Source of the DNA: Hanstruepera neustonica
GTDB taxonomy: Bacteria > Bacteroidota > Bacteroidia > Flavobacteriales > Flavobacteriaceae
NCBI RefSeq assembly: GCF_002895005.1
Contig: NZ_POWF01000001.1
Location: 660,344-724,343, forward strand
Length of the DNA: 64,000 nt
Direction of reading: 5' to 3'
Each line of letters opens with the position of its first letter. Positions within the stretch are counted from its first letter, which is position 1. The notes beneath the pieces are model-generated. The model saw nothing but the letters and a program-made list of their open reading frames with translations. It ran no database searches and was not told where the DNA came from. The position numbers and the translations under genes were made by a program. Of this stretch, positions 17,378 to 25,797 are shown piece by piece.

Positions 17378-18460
17378 TTATTCGGCGTACATTTCAAGAC
17401 TATTCAATACTTCGTTAGCATCTTCTATCTCGTATTTTATTTCTTGTCCATCTTTGACCAATCTGATGCCTTCCAGCAATATGTTATCGTTTTCATTTAA
17501 GCCACTTTCAACAACAAATAAATGGGAAAGTTCTGCGCCAACTTTGATTTCTCGTTGTCTGACAATGTTATCTTGGTCTATAACAAATACATAACGTTTG
17601 TCTAGAACTTCAAATGTTGATTTTTGAGGAATAAGTAATGCATGTTCCAGTGGAATGGTCATTAGAATATTTCCTGTTTCACCGTGTCTTAAAATACTAT
17701 CTGGGTTTGGAAAAGTAGCCCTGAAGGCAATATTTCCAGTTTCGTTGTTGAATTCACCTTCAATGGTTTCTACTATACCTTGCTGATTGAATACCTTATT
17801 GTTTGCCAAAAGCAGATTGACCTTTTGGTTTTTGTTCTGATCAGCATTCATAATATAATCCAGATATTCAGCTTCAGGTACATTAAAATAAACCCACATT
17901 TTACTATTATCTGAAAGTGTTGTGAGTAGTTCACCTTCATCCAACATACTGCCTTCTCTAACATGAAAGTGGTCAATAATGCCATCAAAAGGGGCTTTTA
18001 TATCAGTAAAGCCTAAATGAGTTTCAGCGAGCACAACTTCAGCTTTAGCTTTGTCAAAATTGGCTTTTGCAAGAGCCAGTTCATTTGGTGAGACAACCTC
18101 ATTATCTGCCAATAATTTGGTGTTGTCGTATTCGATAGATGCGGCATTGCTTTCGGCTTTAGCCTTGAGTAATTCGGCTTGATAAATGTTGGGCATAATT
18201 TGAAATAAAGGCTGGCCTTTTTTAACAGACTGACCTTCATCAACAGATATGTTTTGTAGGTAGCCTTTTTCCATAGCGCGCAATTCTATGTGTCGAATAG
18301 AATGTACTTGAGCCACATATTCTTTTGTTATGGAAGTGTCTCTGAAAACAGGATTAGTTACCTGAAATGTACGTTCTTCATGTTTTTCTTCCTTGTGAGA
18401 ATTACAGCCAATGTTTAAAACTATGGCTAAAAGTCCCATGATAATTGGGATTTTTTTCAT
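17378..18460 (-). CDS. RND efflux periplasmic adaptor (membrane fusion protein)
   Basis: 360 residues with a lipoprotein signal 'LLAIVLNIGC' (Cys19). It shows the adaptor layout: barrel-lipoyl-hairpin-lipoyl, with lipoyl halves 'KGYLQNISVDEGQSVKKGQPLFQI' and 'GFTDIKAPFDGIIDHFHVREGSML' seen as a pair around the short coiled-coil hairpin, and the C-terminal 'VLLEGIRLVKDGQEI'. It bridges the pump (next gene) and the outer-membrane factor. The short hairpin and match to AcrA-type adaptors agree with an HAE1 drug pump and not a metal pump. Confidence 0.94.
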   Translation of the reverse strand: MKKIPIIMGLLAIVLNIGCNSHKEEKHEERTFQVTNPVFRDTSITKEYVAQVHSIRHIELRAMEKGYLQNISVDEGQSVKKGQPLFQIMPNIYQAELLKAKAESNAASIEYDNTKLLADNEVVSPNELALAKANFDKAKAEVVLAETHLGFTDIKAPFDGIIDHFHVREGSMLDEGELLTTLSDNSKMWVYFNVPEAEYLDYIMNADQNKNQKVNLLLANNKVFNQQGIVETIEGEFNNETGNIAFRATFPNPDSILRHGETGNILMTIPLEHALLIPQKSTFEVLDKRYVFVIDQDNIVRQREIKVGAELSHLFVVESGLNENDNILLEGIRLVKDGQEIKYEIEDANEVLNSLEMYAE

Positions 18461-18596
18461 AATAAAATGAATTTTTGATGATTAAAATGATAAGTGGTTT
18501 GACCGCGTTGTAAATCAACACAGACATATAAAAAAAGAAATGAGAGATAATTACAGGAATTAGATAGGAAATTGTTTATCTACCTGTAAAGAGATA

Positions 18597-19001
18597 TCAA
18601 ATTCTAAAGACTTCGAATTTGATGTAGCGTTTATAAGAAAATGCCTTTGAAGGTTTATGGCAACCTAAAGAGAGTTCCTCAAATTCAAATAGATTGTTTT
18701 TGAAGAAACTATGTAAGAATATAGTAGACACATCATCACTGAATTTTGATGATTGACTTTTTTCAAATCCATCAATTTCTTCATTTTCAGTGAGTTCGGC
18801 AAATACCTTTTTAAACTTCAAAAAGGCATGAGTTGAGGAATGAAGAAATTGTGCACTACTCGATAATGAAGCAACATTAGTATTTAACAACTCATTGTAA
18901 GAAACAGAATCATTATGCTGACTAGAATGAGCGTGCAACTGCATCAAGCCGCCTAGAATGACAACGAGTGTTAATACATATATTAGAAATGCCTTTTTCA
19001 T
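18597..19001 (-). CDS. Small exported or membrane-anchored His-containing protein
   Basis: 134 residues from the ATG at 19001 ('MKKAFLIY'); the frame extends four codons to an ATG at 19013, but that codon lies inside the predicted promoter -7 element, so 19001 is preferred. The N-terminus is one hydrophobic segment ('LIYVLTLVVILGGLMQLHA') directly followed by 'HAHSSQHND'. The rest is polar, with no recognised domain and no second membrane segment. It is 136 bases upstream of the efflux adaptor in the same orientation and may be its first gene. No function is assigned; His-rich tops of this kind sometimes bind metals, but that is only a guess. Confidence 0.6.
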   Translation of the reverse strand: MKKAFLIYVLTLVVILGGLMQLHAHSSQHNDSVSYNELLNTNVASLSSSAQFLHSSTHAFLKFKKVFAELTENEEIDGFEKSQSSKFSDDVSTIFLHSFFKNNLFEFEELSLGCHKPSKAFSYKRYIKFEVFRI

Positions 19002-19010
19002 TTTCGGGTA

Positions 19011-19041
19011 CAAAAGTATTTTGACGAATTATTCCTTACAA
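19011..19041 (-). promoter_or_regulatory. Predicted promoter TTG-N20-TACTTTTG for the efflux operon
   Basis: On the minus strand TTG (19039-19041) is followed after 20 bases by TACTTTTG (19011-19018), matching the Bacteroidota consensus TTG-N17-23-TAnnTTTG. Transcription should begin about 4-8 bases further on, almost at the ATG at 19001, so the first gene would have a very short leader. Confidence 0.55.
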
Positions 19042-19093
19042 GTTTTTTGTGTAAAATTTATCTTAAAGGTTTGTTTTTAAACAAATAATGTTT

Positions 19094-19124
19094 TTGCAGT
19101 TACTCATTTTTAAGTGTAATATTG
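19094..19124 (+). promoter_or_regulatory. Possible promoter TTG-N20-TAATATTG for the PhnA-like gene
   Basis: TTG (19094-19096), 20 bases, then TAATATTG (19117-19124), one mismatch from TAnnTTTG. The ATG of the PhnA-like gene is at 19139. It also shows that the upstream frame extension (to 19088) cannot be coding start. Confidence 0.4.
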
Positions 19125-19138
19125 CACAAAATTATTTT

Positions 19139-19717
19139 ATGAGTGTCTTACAAATGCTTCAAGAGCGAAGTAACAATGCCTGCGAATTGTGTTCATCTAC
19201 ACATGATTTACATCAATATACCATTCCGCCATCATTAAATGAAAATGTTGCCAATGATCTATTAGTCTGTAAAACCTGTTTAGATCAAATAAATGGTGTA
19301 ACTGAAATGGACCCAAATCACTGGCGTTGTCTTAACGATAGTATGTGGAGTGAACACGTGGCTGTCCAAATTATGGCTTGGCGTATGTTGCAACGACTTC
19401 GTCATGAAGGCTGGCCAAAGGATTTGTTGGATATGATGTATTTGGATGATGAGGCACTGGCTTTAGCCAGAGCAACGGGAGAAGATAAAGATGAATCTGA
19501 AAAAATTATTCATAGAGACATTAATGGTGTGGTATTGGAGAATGGCGATTCTGTTGTACTCGTTAAAGACCTAAAAGTAAAGGGTTCCAGTATGGTGGCC
19601 AAACAAGGCACTGCTGTAAGAAATATTCGTTTGGATCATGAAAACGCCGAATATATTGAAGGTAAAGTTGATGGTCAGCAAATAGTCATTATCACCAAAT
19701 ATGTAAAGAAGACCTAA
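19139..19717 (+). CDS. PhnA-like zinc-ribbon protein
   Basis: 192 residues from the ATG at 19139, which gives the expected N-terminus 'MSVLQMLQERSNNACELC'. An N-terminal zinc-ribbon-like part has Cys pairs ('CELC' and 'CKTC'), a middle helical segment contains 'WSEHVAVQIMAWRMLQRL', and the C-terminal 70 residues ('DINGVVLENGDSVVLVKDL', 'KQGTAVRNIRL', 'IEGKVDGQQIVI') are the PhnA/YjdM C-terminal domain, an SH3-like barrel. Despite the name, YjdM-type proteins are not shown to be phosphonoacetate hydrolases; the role is unknown. Single gene between two promoters of opposite direction. Confidence 0.9.
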   Translation: MSVLQMLQERSNNACELCSSTHDLHQYTIPPSLNENVANDLLVCKTCLDQINGVTEMDPNHWRCLNDSMWSEHVAVQIMAWRMLQRLRHEGWPKDLLDMMYLDDEALALARATGEDKDESEKIIHRDINGVVLENGDSVVLVKDLKVKGSSMVAKQGTAVRNIRLDHENAEYIEGKVDGQQIVIITKYVKKT

Positions 19718-19719
19718 AG

Positions 19720-19869
19720 CTATTGCTTGTCTTTGTCATTTTTCTGCTTTAGAAACGAAAACCCAAAGGGAATCATAATCAATAAGAACAAAAACTTACC
19801 TGTTATTAAACCGTAAATGGTAATAACTGCTGCAAGTACCATTAGGATATTTTGAGTTTTAGTAGACAT
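19720..19869 (-). CDS. Small membrane protein (49 aa)
   Basis: Starting at the ATG at 19869 ('MSTKTQNILMVLAAVI') the product is 49 residues with two hydrophobic stretches ('ILMVLAAVITIYGLI' and 'FLFLLIMIPFGFSFL') and a charged tail 'KQKNDKDKQ'. The frame runs further upstream into the AraC gene, but that part is a shadow. It begins four bases after the AraC stop in the same direction, so it is probably co-transcribed. No family recognised. Confidence 0.6.
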   Translation of the reverse strand: MSTKTQNILMVLAAVITIYGLITGKFLFLLIMIPFGFSFLKQKNDKDKQ

Positions 19870-19873
19870 GAGG

Positions 19874-20710
19874 TTACTTGTTTTTGATTTTTGAGGGACT
19901 TGTTTTCTTAATGGCTTTAAATTGCCTATTAAAATGAGATATGTTATTAAAGCCACATAATTCGGCTATTTCCGTAATAGATAAATCGGTGTCACTTTGT
20001 AAAAGTTTCTGGGCTTGCTCGATTCGTAATTCATTTAAGAACTGAATGTACGTTTTGTTCGTGCGCTTTTTAAAATATTTGCAAAAGGCATTTTTGGTCA
20101 TGTTGGCTATTTCAGAAATACTATCTAAACTAATGTTGTTTTTGTAGTTATTCATGGTGTATTCTACAACATCTTGCATGCGTTTACCTTCATTATCCGA
20201 ATATGTCTTTTCATATATAAATGATGACAGGCTTTTATAGCCTGCTGAAGATGCTAACTTCATAATTTCCAGAAGCAATATAAACTGTTCAATTTTAGAT
20301 GTTTTTTCAAACATCAAAAATCGTTCTTGGACAGGCCTTATGTTGGTTGTGAGTTTGAACCCTTGTTTACAACGTTTAAAAAATGGTTTGGTTTGTGATA
20401 GTTCGGGTAACTCAAAAAAAGTTTTTCCAAAGGCGTCTTTTGTAAAGAATATAGATAGCATATGTGATTGTTTAGTTGAAGGTTCACTTTTAAACACATG
20501 AGGCAAATTTCCGCCAATGACAATAATATCGCCACTTTTATAATGTGTAATGGTATCGCCTACAACTAGAGCGCCTTCGCCAACCAGAATATAGCTAATT
20601 TGTATGTCTTCATGCTGATGTAATTTGTCATAAAAAACCACTTCTTTGTCTATTTGAAAGACAAACGCATGGGTTTCTGGTTTTGGAATCTTAAATGGAA
20701 GGACTTTCAT
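19874..20710 (-). CDS. AraC family transcriptional regulator
   Basis: 278 residues: an N-terminal cupin-like sensing domain ('HQHEDIQISYILVGEGALVVGD...YKSGDIIVIGGNLPHVF', about residues 30-85) and a C-terminal double helix-turn-helix (about 175-278, 'ISLDSISEIANMTKNAFCKYFKKRT' and 'SITEIAELCGFNNISHFNRQFK' in pieces). Divergent from, and 132 bases away from, the hydroxyproline catabolic operon, so it is its likely regulator, sensing hydroxyproline or an intermediate (inference). Candidate sites lie at 20749-20783. Confidence 0.9.
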   Translation of the reverse strand: MKVLPFKIPKPETHAFVFQIDKEVVFYDKLHQHEDIQISYILVGEGALVVGDTITHYKSGDIIVIGGNLPHVFKSEPSTKQSHMLSIFFTKDAFGKTFFELPELSQTKPFFKRCKQGFKLTTNIRPVQERFLMFEKTSKIEQFILLLEIMKLASSAGYKSLSSFIYEKTYSDNEGKRMQDVVEYTMNNYKNNISLDSISEIANMTKNAFCKYFKKRTNKTYIQFLNELRIEQAQKLLQSDTDLSITEIAELCGFNNISHFNRQFKAIKKTSPSKIKNK

Positions 20711-20748
20711 GTCTGCACAATAATAATCTAAAATATAAAATAATACTT

Positions 20749-20783
20749 ATTTTATGGATAATATAGTATTGATTTTGGATAAA
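20749..20783. promoter_or_regulatory. Candidate AraC-type direct repeat (TGGATAA x2, 21 bp apart)
   Basis: TTTATGGATAA (20751-20761) and ATTTTGGATAA (20772-20782) share 9 of 11 bases and are exactly 21 bp apart, the spacing of half-sites used by AraC at araI1/araI2. They lie between the AraC gene and the operon it is likely to control. Confidence 0.45.
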
Positions 20784-20842
20784 TATGCATTAAGCTAAAA
20801 TGGTTTTATAGGTTAATTTTATATCAATAAAATATACTAAAA

Positions 20843-21757
20843 ATGAATGTTCAATGGAAAGGCGTCATGCCTGCTGTAACTACCAAATTCACGAAAAATG
20901 ATGAATTGGATTTAAACATGTTTGAAGTAAATATTAAGGCACAGCTCCATGCTGGAGTTCACGGTATTGTTTTGGGTGGAACGCTGGGCGAGGCCAGTAC
21001 GTTATTGGATGAAGAAAAACGGGAACTCACTCGGTTTACGGTGTCTTTAGTTAAAAATAAAATACCCGTTTTGGTAAATATAGCCGAACAATCAACCAAA
21101 CAAGCCATAGCAGCTGCTCAAAAAGCCGAAGCCGATGGTGCGCATGGTTTAATGATGTTGCCACCAATGAGATACAAGTCAGGGGATTTGGAAACCATGA
21201 CATATTTTAAAACTGTTGCCAATAGCACGTCCTTGCCAATCATGGTTTACAATAATCCAGTAGATTACAATGTTGAGGTAACTTTAGATATGTTTGAAGA
21301 GCTTTTAAAATGCGATAATATCCAGGCTGTCAAGGAATCAACTCGTGACATTTCAAATGTGACGCGTATAAAAAACCGATTCGGAGACCGATTAAAGATT
21401 ATGACAGGAGTAGATACGCTAGGTTTGGAGAGTTTGCTCATGGGAGCCGATGGTTGGATAGCTGGTTTAGTTTGTGCTTTTCCACAAGAAACCGTAGCTA
21501 TTTATGAATTACATAAAGTTGGAAAAATACAAGAGGCCCTTGAGATTTACCGTTGGTTTTTACCATTGCTAGAGTTGGATATAAATCCTAAATTAGTACA
21601 GAACATCAAACTGGCGGAGGTTTACACTGGAATAGGAACAGAACATGTAAGAGCACCACGGTTGCCATTATCGGGGCAAGAAAGAAACCACGTCATAAAG
21701 ATCATAGAGAGAGGCCTGAAAAACAAGCCTGTACTACCAGACTATAAAAATTTATAA
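20843..21757 (+). CDS. DHDPS-family lyase, likely pyrroline-4-hydroxy-2-carboxylate deaminase
   Basis: 304 residues with the DapA/NAL TIM-barrel signature: Schiff-base lysine K164 in 'QAVKEST', catalytic Y136 in 'IMVYNNP' and the substrate loop 'GGTLGEAS' (45-52). The family covers dihydrodipicolinate synthase and many sugar-acid and amino-acid enzymes. Context decides: it is followed by a ketoglutarate-semialdehyde-type dehydrogenase, a 4-hydroxyproline epimerase-type racemase and a D-amino-acid oxidoreductase. It should therefore be the deaminase that turns 1-pyrroline-4-hydroxy-2-carboxylate into 2-oxoglutarate semialdehyde plus ammonia. It is not expected to make lysine precursors. Confidence 0.88.
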   Translation: MNVQWKGVMPAVTTKFTKNDELDLNMFEVNIKAQLHAGVHGIVLGGTLGEASTLLDEEKRELTRFTVSLVKNKIPVLVNIAEQSTKQAIAAAQKAEADGAHGLMMLPPMRYKSGDLETMTYFKTVANSTSLPIMVYNNPVDYNVEVTLDMFEELLKCDNIQAVKESTRDISNVTRIKNRFGDRLKIMTGVDTLGLESLLMGADGWIAGLVCAFPQETVAIYELHKVGKIQEALEIYRWFLPLLELDINPKLVQNIKLAEVYTGIGTEHVRAPRLPLSGQERNHVIKIIERGLKNKPVLPDYKNL

Positions 21758-21775
21758 TTATAAAAATAGCTTTAA

Positions 21776-23365
21776 ATGATAACTGGAAAAAATTATGTAG
21801 GGAATAAGCAATCAGCAAAAGGAGACAAGACTTTTAAAACTTTTAATCCACAAACCAATTCGGAAAACCAAGCTGTTTTTACCGAAGCAACACCAGAAGA
21901 AATTGACGAGGCTGTCAATTTAGCAACAAATGCTTTCAAAACATATCGTAATATTTCAAAGGATAGGAAATCAAAGTTTTTAAACACCATTGCAGATAAT
22001 ATTATGGCTTTGGGCGATGAGTTAATACAAACCTATTGTGAAGAGTCTGGCTTGCCTGAAGGTCGCGCTAAAGGAGAGCGTGGAAGAACTGTAGGTCAAC
22101 TACGCATGTTTGCCGACTTGGTTAAAGAGGGGTCATGGGTCGAGGCTTCTATTGACACAGCTATTCCAGATCGTGAACCAACACCAAAACCCGATTTGAG
22201 AAAAATGTCTATTCCATTGGGGCCTGTTGTGGTATTTGGTGCCAGTAATTTCCCATTGGCTTATTCAACAGCAGGAGGCGATACTGCTGCTGCATTAGCA
22301 GCTGGCTGCCCCGTGTTGGTTAAATCTCATCCTATGCATGCCGGAACGGGTGAATGGGTTGCCAAGGTTGTCATTGAAGCTGCTGAAGAAACAGGAATGC
22401 CTAACGGTGTTTTTTCTAATTTAAACAGTAGTGGTATTGCAGTTGGGGAACAATTAGTAAAGCATGCAGGTGTAAAAGCTGTTGGTTTTACGGGTAGCAT
22501 TGCTGGAGGGAGGGCCTTGTATAATTTAGCAGCCCAACGCGATGAACCCATTCCTGTTTTTGCCGAAATGGGCAGTATCAATCCAGTAGTCATTTTGCCC
22601 GAGGCTTTAAAAAGTAGGAATCAATCCATAGCAAAAACATATGCTAATTCGATTACTTTAGGAACAGGTCAGTTTTGTACCAATCCAGGGTTGATTTTAG
22701 GGATTAAAAGTAAGGAGCTATCCAATTTTGTTCAGAATTTATCTGATGAAATCGTAAAAGTTGAACCGACGTGTATGTTGCACCCTAATATAATTGGTGC
22801 CTATGAAAGCAAGAAAGAAAAAGCCATTGCACAGCAAAATTTATCGGTCGTGGTTAATTATGAGTATGACATCAAAACAAATTACGCTAGACAAACAGTC
22901 ACTACCGTAGAAGGTAAAACGTTTTTAAACAATGCAACATTACATCAGGAGGTTTTTGGACCGTATTCTATGGTGGTTCAATGTGATGATACCGACCAAC
23001 TATATCAAATTATTTCTAATTTGGAAGGACAGTTAACAGGGACAATCATTGCTGAAAATGATGAGGCTACAGAATATTCTGATATTGTGTCGGCTTTACA
23101 AAACCGTGTAGGAAGATTGATTTATAATGGCGTTCCAACAGGTGTTGAGGTTTGTCCGTCCATGACCCATGGTGGGCCATACCCAGCATCAACTGATAGT
23201 CGGTTTACGGCTGTTGGAATTCATTCCATTAAACGCTGGGTAAGACCATTTAGTTATCAGGATTGGCCAAATGACTTATTACCAAAAGAACTAAAAAATG
23301 AAAATCCATTGGGGATTTTGAGATTGGTAAACAATACACAAACCAGAGATCGTATTACACAATGA
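21776..23365 (+). CDS. Aldehyde dehydrogenase, likely 2-oxoglutarate semialdehyde dehydrogenase
   Basis: 529 residues, full-length ALDH. Catalytic residues are E264 ('FAEMGS') and nucleophile C301 ('GTGQFCTNPG'); the cofactor loop is 'GFTGSIAGG' (237-245). The N-terminal length and 'VVFGASNFPLAYSTAGGDTA' are those of the NADP-dependent ketoglutarate-semialdehyde group. It would oxidise the semialdehyde made by the preceding lyase to 2-oxoglutarate, feeding the TCA cycle. Its stop overlaps the next start (four bases, ATGA), so translation is coupled. Confidence 0.9.
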   Translation: MITGKNYVGNKQSAKGDKTFKTFNPQTNSENQAVFTEATPEEIDEAVNLATNAFKTYRNISKDRKSKFLNTIADNIMALGDELIQTYCEESGLPEGRAKGERGRTVGQLRMFADLVKEGSWVEASIDTAIPDREPTPKPDLRKMSIPLGPVVVFGASNFPLAYSTAGGDTAAALAAGCPVLVKSHPMHAGTGEWVAKVVIEAAEETGMPNGVFSNLNSSGIAVGEQLVKHAGVKAVGFTGSIAGGRALYNLAAQRDEPIPVFAEMGSINPVVILPEALKSRNQSIAKTYANSITLGTGQFCTNPGLILGIKSKELSNFVQNLSDEIVKVEPTCMLHPNIIGAYESKKEKAIAQQNLSVVVNYEYDIKTNYARQTVTTVEGKTFLNNATLHQEVFGPYSMVVQCDDTDQLYQIISNLEGQLTGTIIAENDEATEYSDIVSALQNRVGRLIYNGVPTGVEVCPSMTHGGPYPASTDSRFTAVGIHSIKRWVRPFSYQDWPNDLLPKELKNENPLGILRLVNNTQTRDRITQ

Positions 23366-24369
23366 AAGGAACTTTTGTCTGTATAGATGCGCATACCTGC
23401 GGAAATCCAGTAAGGGTAATCACAGAAGGGATTCCGAACCTTATTGGACATAACATGAGTGAAAAGCGCCAACACTTTCTCAAGGAATATGATTGGATAA
23501 GAAAAGGTTTAATGTTTGAGCCTCGCGGACACGATATGATGAGCGGTAGTATGCTATTTCCGCCACATGATCCTGAAAATGACTTTGCTATTTTATTCGT
23601 TGAAACATCTGGCTGTTTACCAATGTGTGGTCATGGAACCATTGGCACCATTACAGTGGCTATTGAAGAAGGGTTGGTGAAACCTAAAGTGCCAGGGAAA
23701 ATCAAAATGGAAGCTCCTGCTGGTTTGGTAGAAATTGAATACCAAAAAACCAATGGCAAAGTGGATTGGGTAAAACTGACTAATGTTAAAAGTTATTTGG
23801 CCGCCGAAAACCTTTCCATTCAATCACCAGATTTGGGAGAGTTAGTTTTTGATGTGGCTTATGGTGGTAATTTTTACGCCATTGTTGATCCTCAAAAGAA
23901 CTTTTCCGGCATTCATAATCATTCTGCTTCCGAGATTATTCAATTCTCACAAACATTGAGACAATTAATCAACAATACGTTTCCAAATAGATTTGTTCAC
24001 CCAGAGAATGATACCATTAAGGATGTTTCACATATTTTGTGGACAGGAAATCCGATTGATCCGAGTTCAACAGGTAGAAATGCGGTTTTTTATGGCGATA
24101 AGGCCATAGATAGAAGCCCTTGTGGAACTGGAACATCAGCGCGAATGGCACAACTGTTTGCCAAAGAGAAATTAAAATTGGGTGAAGATTTTATCCATGA
24201 AAGCTTTATTGGAAGTAAGTTTATTGGCAGAGTGGAAGCAGAAACCCAAATTGATGGAAACAAAGCCATTATCCCAAGCATCAAAGGTTGGGCAAAAATT
24301 TATGGTCGTAATACCATAACAATAGATACAGAAGATGATCCGTATGCACTAGGTTTTCAAGTCATTTAA
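23362..24369 (+). CDS. Proline racemase family, likely 4-hydroxyproline 2-epimerase
   Basis: 335 residues. Both catalytic cysteines are present: C89 in 'MCGHGT' and C254 in 'SPCGTGTSA', so the enzyme is a two-base racemase/epimerase and not the trans-3-hydroxyproline dehydratase variant, which has Thr at the second site. 'DAHTCGNPVRVI' and 'EPRGHDMMSGSML' are the family's other blocks. In this gene set it should convert trans-4-hydroxy-L-proline to cis-4-hydroxy-D-proline, the entry step. Overlaps the dehydrogenase by four bases and is one base from the next gene. Confidence 0.93.
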   Translation: MKGTFVCIDAHTCGNPVRVITEGIPNLIGHNMSEKRQHFLKEYDWIRKGLMFEPRGHDMMSGSMLFPPHDPENDFAILFVETSGCLPMCGHGTIGTITVAIEEGLVKPKVPGKIKMEAPAGLVEIEYQKTNGKVDWVKLTNVKSYLAAENLSIQSPDLGELVFDVAYGGNFYAIVDPQKNFSGIHNHSASEIIQFSQTLRQLINNTFPNRFVHPENDTIKDVSHILWTGNPIDPSSTGRNAVFYGDKAIDRSPCGTGTSARMAQLFAKEKLKLGEDFIHESFIGSKFIGRVEAETQIDGNKAIIPSIKGWAKIYGRNTITIDTEDDPYALGFQVI

Positions 24370-24370
24370 T

Positions 24371-25618
24371 ATGGGAAAGAGCGTTATTATAATTGGAGGT
24401 GGCATCATAGGATTATGTTCGGCTTATTACTTAAGAAAAGAAGGACATCATGTAACTGTTGTTGATCAATCTGCTATGGTTGATGGTGCCAGCTATGTTA
24501 ATGCAGGGTATTTGTCTCCCAGTCATATTATTCCCTTAACAGCTCCTGGTGTTATGAAAAAAGGCTTGAAGTGGATGTTCAATCCTAAAAGCCCCTTGTA
24601 CATAAAACCCAGTCTAAATCCAGATTTTTTAAAATGGGTTTTGGCTTTTAACAGATCCTGTAATAGTAAACATGTTGAAAAATCAATACCTGCCATTAAG
24701 AGAATTACATTATTATCCCAAGAATTATACGATGCCATAAAAGCCGATGAGTTTTTTTCATTTCATCTTGAAAAGAAAGGTATGCTGATGCTATGTCAAA
24801 CTGAAAAGATTTTAGAGGAAGAGATTAAGACAGCCAAAATTGCACAATCAGAGGGATTGGATGCCTATGAAATTAGCCAAGCTGAATTACGAAAACTGGA
24901 ACCTCATACAAATATTAACACCCTTGGTGCTGTATTGTATGAGTGTGATTCCCATTCTACACCTCAAGAGTTTATGAATGAGATGAAATCTTGGTTAAGA
25001 AATCATGATGTGTCCATACTGCAAAATGAAAAGGTGATTGACCTTGCAGTAAATAATCAAACCATTAAGTCCGTTGTTACTGAAAAGCAAGAATTAAAAG
25101 CTGATGAGTTCGTCTTGGCAGCTGGTTCATGGAGTCACATCTTAAGTAAAAAATTAGATATTAATCTGCTGTTGCAAGCAGGAAAGGGCTATCGTATAAA
25201 CACCTTTGAGAAAACAAACATAACCAGACCAGCTATTTTAACGGAAGCTAAAGTAGCGGTTACTCCCATGAATGGTTTTACGCGTTTTGCTGGCACGATG
25301 GAAATAGCAGGTATCAATAACAAGATTAATCCTGTGCGTGTTGATGCTATTGCTGAAGCCGTGAATAAATACTATCCCGATATTAGGTTCAATGATGAAG
25401 AAAAGAGAGAAGCGGCTTCTGGATTACGCCCAGTTTCTGCTGATGGTTTACCATACATTGGAAAGTCTTCAAAATGCAACAATTTAACGATAGCAACAGG
25501 GCATGCCATGATGGGTTGGAGTATGGGTCCAGCAACTGGAAAATTAGTTTCTGAAATTATTTCAGAAAAAACCCGCTCAATGAATTTGGAACTATTTAAT
25601 CCAGATCGAAAATTTTGA
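24371..25618 (+). CDS. FAD-dependent D-amino-acid oxidoreductase, likely D-hydroxyproline dehydrogenase
   Basis: 415 residues. The N-terminal Rossmann motif 'GGGIIGLCSAYYL' (9-21) binds FAD, followed by the DAO fold and the C-terminal 'SGLRPVSADGLPYIG' and 'ATGHAMMGWSMGPATGKLV' typical of DadA-like dehydrogenases. In this operon it should oxidise cis-4-hydroxy-D-proline to 1-pyrroline-4-hydroxy-2-carboxylate. It is a single-subunit type; no partner subunits (the three-component LhpBEF type) are nearby. Starts one base after the epimerase stop and is the last gene of the unit. Confidence 0.9.
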   Translation: MGKSVIIIGGGIIGLCSAYYLRKEGHHVTVVDQSAMVDGASYVNAGYLSPSHIIPLTAPGVMKKGLKWMFNPKSPLYIKPSLNPDFLKWVLAFNRSCNSKHVEKSIPAIKRITLLSQELYDAIKADEFFSFHLEKKGMLMLCQTEKILEEEIKTAKIAQSEGLDAYEISQAELRKLEPHTNINTLGAVLYECDSHSTPQEFMNEMKSWLRNHDVSILQNEKVIDLAVNNQTIKSVVTEKQELKADEFVLAAGSWSHILSKKLDINLLLQAGKGYRINTFEKTNITRPAILTEAKVAVTPMNGFTRFAGTMEIAGINNKINPVRVDAIAEAVNKYYPDIRFNDEEKREAASGLRPVSADGLPYIGKSSKCNNLTIATGHAMMGWSMGPATGKLVSEIISEKTRSMNLELFNPDRKF

Positions 25619-25797
25619 AGGGAAATGAAGTTAGGAGGTTTTTCCTCGATTAATTAAGCCTGCTTTTTACGATTGTCCGAAACTTTTACATTTGGTCGAA
25701 TAGATGGTAAAGTATTCATTTTCAGTTGTATATTTATACCATTCCCTCACTGATTATTAGCACATTTTTTATTGATTAACGTTTAAACCATGTGTTT

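Noticed and set aside
25673-25700. TTGTCCGAA / TTGGTCGAA near-repeat 19 bp apart ahead of the STAS-like gene, with TACATTTG between
   Set aside because: Weak match and no TTG at promoter distance; could be chance in AT-rich DNA.
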